Of a stretch of 64,000 nucleotides of DNA, positions 61,478 to 64,000 are shown piece by piece. Origin of the DNA: Pseudolabrys sp963742345 (lineage in GTDB: Bacteria; Pseudomonadota; Alphaproteobacteria; Rhizobiales; Xanthobacteraceae); NCBI GenBank assembly GCA_963742345.1, contig CAVULO010000004.1, positions 310,001 through 374,000 on the forward strand, read 5' to 3'. The notes beneath the pieces were generated by a model. The model did not search any database. It was given only the letters and a program-made list of their open reading frames with translations, and was not told where the DNA came from. Each line of letters begins with the position of its first letter. The stretch's first letter is position 1. The position numbers were made by a program, and so were the translations under genes.

Positions 61478-61539
61478 GGGCAATAATATGTTGATATCAA
61501 CCTATCTGTCAATAACCGGACCCTGAAGGAGGACAAGTT

Positions 61540-61944
61540 ATGCAGGTGCAATCCTATTTGTTTTTCGACGGCCGCTGCGAGGAAGCAATCGACTTCTACA
61601 AAAAGACACTTGGCGCCGAGGTTGGCATGCTGATGCGCTGGAAAGACTGCCCCGACAAATCCGCGTGCACACCTGCCAATGAGAACAAGGTCATGCACGC
61701 TTCGCTCAAGATCGGCGAGAGCAGGGTCATGGCGTCTGACGGGCGCAATACGGGTCACCCGGAGTTCAAAGGTTTTGCCCTCTCAGTCAACGCAAAAGAC
61801 GAAACCGACGCCGATCGCCTCTTCAACTCGCTGTCCGCCGGCGGAAAAGTGATGATGCCGCTCGGCAAGACGTTCTTTTCACCGCGCTTCGGCATGACCA
61901 CCGACAAGTTCGGCGTGAACTGGATGGTCATCGTCGAGCATTGA
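61540..61944 (+). CDS. VOC-superfamily (PhnB-like) protein
   Basis: 134 residues: SYLFFDGRCEEAIDFYKKTLGAEVGMLMRWKD, then VMHASLKIGESRVMASDG and a C-terminal DKFGVNWMVIVEH. This is the PhnB/3-demethylubiquinone-methyltransferase-like branch of the vicinal oxygen chelate fold, usually without a complete metal site and of unknown function. AAGGAGG before the ATG. Confidence 0.88.
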   Translation: MQVQSYLFFDGRCEEAIDFYKKTLGAEVGMLMRWKDCPDKSACTPANENKVMHASLKIGESRVMASDGRNTGHPEFKGFALSVNAKDETDADRLFNSLSAGGKVMMPLGKTFFSPRFGMTTDKFGVNWMVIVEH

Positions 61945-61983
61945 CAGTTTTTGCTTCAGCAGAACGACGAAAGGGCGAAGGCT

Positions 61984-62478
61984 ATGGCCGGTGAATTTGT
62001 CATCTCGCGCGTGCTCGATGCGCCGCGCGATCTGGTGTGGAGATGTTTCACCGAGCCGGAGCACATGAAGCAATGGTGGGGCCCCAAGGGCTTCACCGTG
62101 CTTGCCTCGAAAATGGATCTGCGCGTCGGCGGGACCTATCACTACGGCATGAAGGCGCCCGATGGCGGCACCATGTGGGGCAAGTTCGTCTACCGCGAGA
62201 TTTTCCCCCAGGAGCGGCTGGTGTTCATCAATTCGTTTTCCGACGAGAAGGGCGGGATCACCCGCCATCCCGGCACCGCCACCTGGCCACTGGAAATGCT
62301 CTCGACCTTCACGTTCGAGGAGCTCCCAGGCGGCAAAACCAAATTTACGGTGCGCTGGGTCACCCATAACGCCAGCGCGGAAGAGCAAAAGACCTTCGAC
62401 TCATTGCATGGCAGCATGACGCAAGGCTGGACCGGCACTATGGAGCAGCTCGAAGCCTATCTCGCAAAAACCAAGTAA
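61984..62478 (+). CDS. SRPBCC/AHSA1-domain protein
   Basis: 164 residues: ISRVLDAPRDLVWRCFTEPEHMKQWWGPKGFTVLASKMDLRVGGTYHYGMKAPDGGTMWGKFVYREIFPQERLVFINSF. Same fold and WWGP motif as the gene at 60509, probably an old paralogue. Lies 39 bp after the VOC gene and 21 bp before the next VOC gene, so the three appear to be one operon. Confidence 0.9.
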   Translation: MAGEFVISRVLDAPRDLVWRCFTEPEHMKQWWGPKGFTVLASKMDLRVGGTYHYGMKAPDGGTMWGKFVYREIFPQERLVFINSFSDEKGGITRHPGTATWPLEMLSTFTFEELPGGKTKFTVRWVTHNASAEEQKTFDSLHGSMTQGWTGTMEQLEAYLAKTK

Positions 62479-62499
62479 ACGCGCGCAAGGGAGGTCATC

Positions 62500-63003
62500 A
62501 TGGCAATTGCCAAGCACAAGATCACACCGTGTCTGTGGTTCGACACGCAAGCCGAGGAAGCAGCAAAGTTCTATTGCGCGATCTTCAAAGACTCCAGGAT
62601 TGGCAAGATCAGCCGCTACACCAAGGCCGGGCAGGATGTTCATCACAAGCCGCCAGGCTCGGTGATGGTCGTCGAATTCGAAATCGAGGGCCAGACATTC
62701 ACGGCCTTGAATGGCGGCCCGAATTTCAAGTTCAGCGAGGCGGTTTCATTGCAAGTGCGCTGCGAGACGCAGGCCGAAGTCGACTATTTCTGGGACAAAC
62801 TCACGCAAGGCGGAGAAGAGGGCCCTTGCGGCTGGCTGAAGGACAAATACGGCCTCTCATGGCAAGTCGTGCCAGCCGTCATACCGAAAATGATGACAGA
62901 CCCCGATCCCGCGAAATCCGAACGCGTCATGAACGCTTTTATGAAAATGAAGAAACTCGATATAGCCGCGATCGAGCGCGCTTACGCCGGACGACCACAA
63001 TGA
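62500..63003 (+). CDS. VOC-superfamily (PhnB-like) protein
   Basis: 167 residues: KITPCLWFDTQAEEAAKFYCAIFKDSRIGKISRYTKAG, FTALNGGPNFKFSEAVSLQVRCETQAEVDYFWDKLTQGGEEGPCGWLKDKYGLSWQVVPAVI. Matches the family often annotated as 3-demethylubiquinone-9 3-methyltransferase domain; that name is historical and no methyltransferase motif is present. Ends 28 bp from the convergent ubiB end. GGGAGG precedes the ATG. Confidence 0.9.
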   Translation: MAIAKHKITPCLWFDTQAEEAAKFYCAIFKDSRIGKISRYTKAGQDVHHKPPGSVMVVEFEIEGQTFTALNGGPNFKFSEAVSLQVRCETQAEVDYFWDKLTQGGEEGPCGWLKDKYGLSWQVVPAVIPKMMTDPDPAKSERVMNAFMKMKKLDIAAIERAYAGRPQ

Positions 63004-63031
63004 CCGCCTGCCCCGGTCCCGCTGACCGCGG

Positions 63032-64000
63032 TTACACCAGCATCCACGCAATCCAGGCCAACAGCGCCGCGATCACCCATAGCGCCATGGCCGTCCAGCG
63101 GTTGCGCCGAGCTTCTGCCGCACCGATGGCCGATACCGTCTCGGGAGAGAGCACCAGGCCATCGCGCGTAATATCGTCGAACTGGTCGAGCAGCGTCCCG
63201 GCACGCGTCAGCAGGCCCGGCACCTGACCAAGGAACCGGCCGATTTCGCCGGCACCTTCGACCGCATCTTCAAGGCGGCCGGCCGGACCGAGATTGCGCG
63301 CGATCCACTCGCGCACAACCGGCTCGGCAGTGCTCCACATGTCGAGCTTGGGATCGAGCGAGCGAGCGACACCTTCCACCACAACCATCGTCTTTTGAAG
63401 CAGAAGCAGCTCGGGACGCGTGCGCATGTCGAACAAGCCAGTCACCTCGAACAGCAGCATCAAGAGTTTGGCCATCGAAATGTCTTCGGCGGTCCGATTG
63501 TGAATTGGCTCGCCGATGGCGCGGATTGCCTGCGCGAAGCTCTCGACCGAATGGTGCCTGGGCACATAGCCCGCATCGAAATGAACTTGCGCCGTCCTGT
63601 AGTAGTCGCGCGTGATGAAACCGAGCAGAATTTCGGCCAGGAATCGCCGTTCCTTTGGGCCGAGCCGTCCCATAATGCCGAAATCCACGGCGACCAGCCG
63701 TCCGTCGTCATCGACAAACAAATTTCCCGGATGCATATCGGCGTGAAAAAAGCCATCGCGTAATGCATGGCGCAGAAAACTTTGAATCACCTTGCGGCCA
63801 AGCTCCGGCAGATCGAAGCCCTTGGCCTCTAGCGCGCCATGATCGCTAAGGCGAATACCGTCGATCCATTCCAGCGTCAGCACTTCGCGCGCGGTACGGT
63901 CCCAGTCGACCGTCGGCACGCGAAAGCCGGAATCCTCGCGCGTGTTCTCCGCCATCTCGGACAGTGCGGCCGCTTCCAGCCGGAAATCCATTTCCATTGC
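63032..64000 (-). CDS. ubiB: UbiB, C-terminal part (runs off the window)
   Basis: About 323 residues visible of an expected ~520; the N-terminus lies beyond 64000. ABC1/UbiB atypical kinase: LTLEWIDGIRLSD, FHADMHPGNLFVDDDGRLVAVDFGIMG (the catalytic-loop and metal-loop counterparts), and two C-terminal membrane helices ending AMALWVIAALLAWIAWML. Required for ubiquinone synthesis, probably in extracting or handling intermediates in the membrane. In related genomes coaBC-dut follows directly; here seven genes lie between, counting the regulators. Confidence 0.93.
   Translation of the reverse strand, partial: AMEMDFRLEAAALSEMAENTREDSGFRVPTVDWDRTAREVLTLEWIDGIRLSDHGALEAKGFDLPELGRKVIQSFLRHALRDGFFHADMHPGNLFVDDDGRLVAVDFGIMGRLGPKERRFLAEILLGFITRDYYRTAQVHFDAGYVPRHHSVESFAQAIRAIGEPIHNRTAEDISMAKLLMLLFEVTGLFDMRTRPELLLLQKTMVVVEGVARSLDPKLDMWSTAEPVVREWIARNLGPAGRLEDAVEGAGEIGRFLGQVPGLLTRAGTLLDQFDDITRDGLVLSPETVSAIGAAEARRNRWTAMALWVIAALLAWIAWMLV

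Overview
The window reads as chromosome of a GC-rich alphaproteobacterium of the order Rhizobiales, close to the Bradyrhizobium/Pseudolabrys/Rhodoplanes part of the tree. This rests on the gene order rnd-lptC-lptA-lptB-rpoN-hpf-ptsN, the block aroA-cmk-rpsA-sppA-ihfB-lapA-trpFBA-accD-folC facing trxA-addA-addB-nucleotidyltransferase-tsaE/amgK, a DivL-type kinase, a ROSE-like hsp20 leader and many small rhizobial protein families. It is not a species identification.

Region 1 (1-23.4 kb) is accessory. It starts in the 3' part of a tRNA-Leu(CAG) gene. The last 16 bases of that tRNA (66-81) recur exactly at 23364-23379, 23 bp before rnd, so I read the stretch as an integrated island of about 23.3 kb. 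Its right part holds a tyrosine recombinase, an AlpA-like regulator, a primase-polymerase, a frameshifted AAA ATPase and a repeat-rich candidate origin. This is the core of a phage satellite or integrative element. Its left 16 kb is cargo: an HWE histidine kinase, a metallo-hydrolase, two LysR regulators, a solute-binding protein, a set of small envelope or stress proteins (GlsB/YeaQ, YidB, PsiF-like, DUF3597, DUF3606, MscL), a methyltransferase, four paralogous double-CPxC proteins, a cupin and a lipocalin-like protein. A dispersed repeat of about 73 bp made of two hairpins sits at eleven places here. Its full copies all point the same way, and I found none in the core part.

Region 2 (23.4-33.1 kb) carries ribonuclease D, LPS export (LptC/A/B), sigma-54, a short hibernation factor and EIIA-Ntr. 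It then has DUF1150, a small heat-shock protein with a sigma-32-like promoter and RNA-thermometer-like leader, and a tail-to-tail pair of an enolase-superfamily enzyme and a gamma-resorcylate decarboxylase. A tRNA-Ala and a TIGR02300 protein close the region.

Region 3 (33.2-57.5 kb) is core metabolism and information processing: shikimate and tryptophan synthesis, CMP kinase, ribosomal protein S1, SppA, IHF-beta, acetyl-CoA carboxylase beta, FolC, thioredoxin, the AddAB recombination nuclease, and a peptidoglycan-recycling pair (TsaE-AmgK fusion plus MurU-like). A Bug-type binding protein and a DivL-like pseudokinase follow.

Region 4 (57.6-64 kb) has an Rrf2 regulator, dut, a CoaBC with an N-terminal ribbon-helix-helix domain, an ArsR/MarR/AHSA1/VOC cassette, and the C-terminal part of ubiB running off the window.
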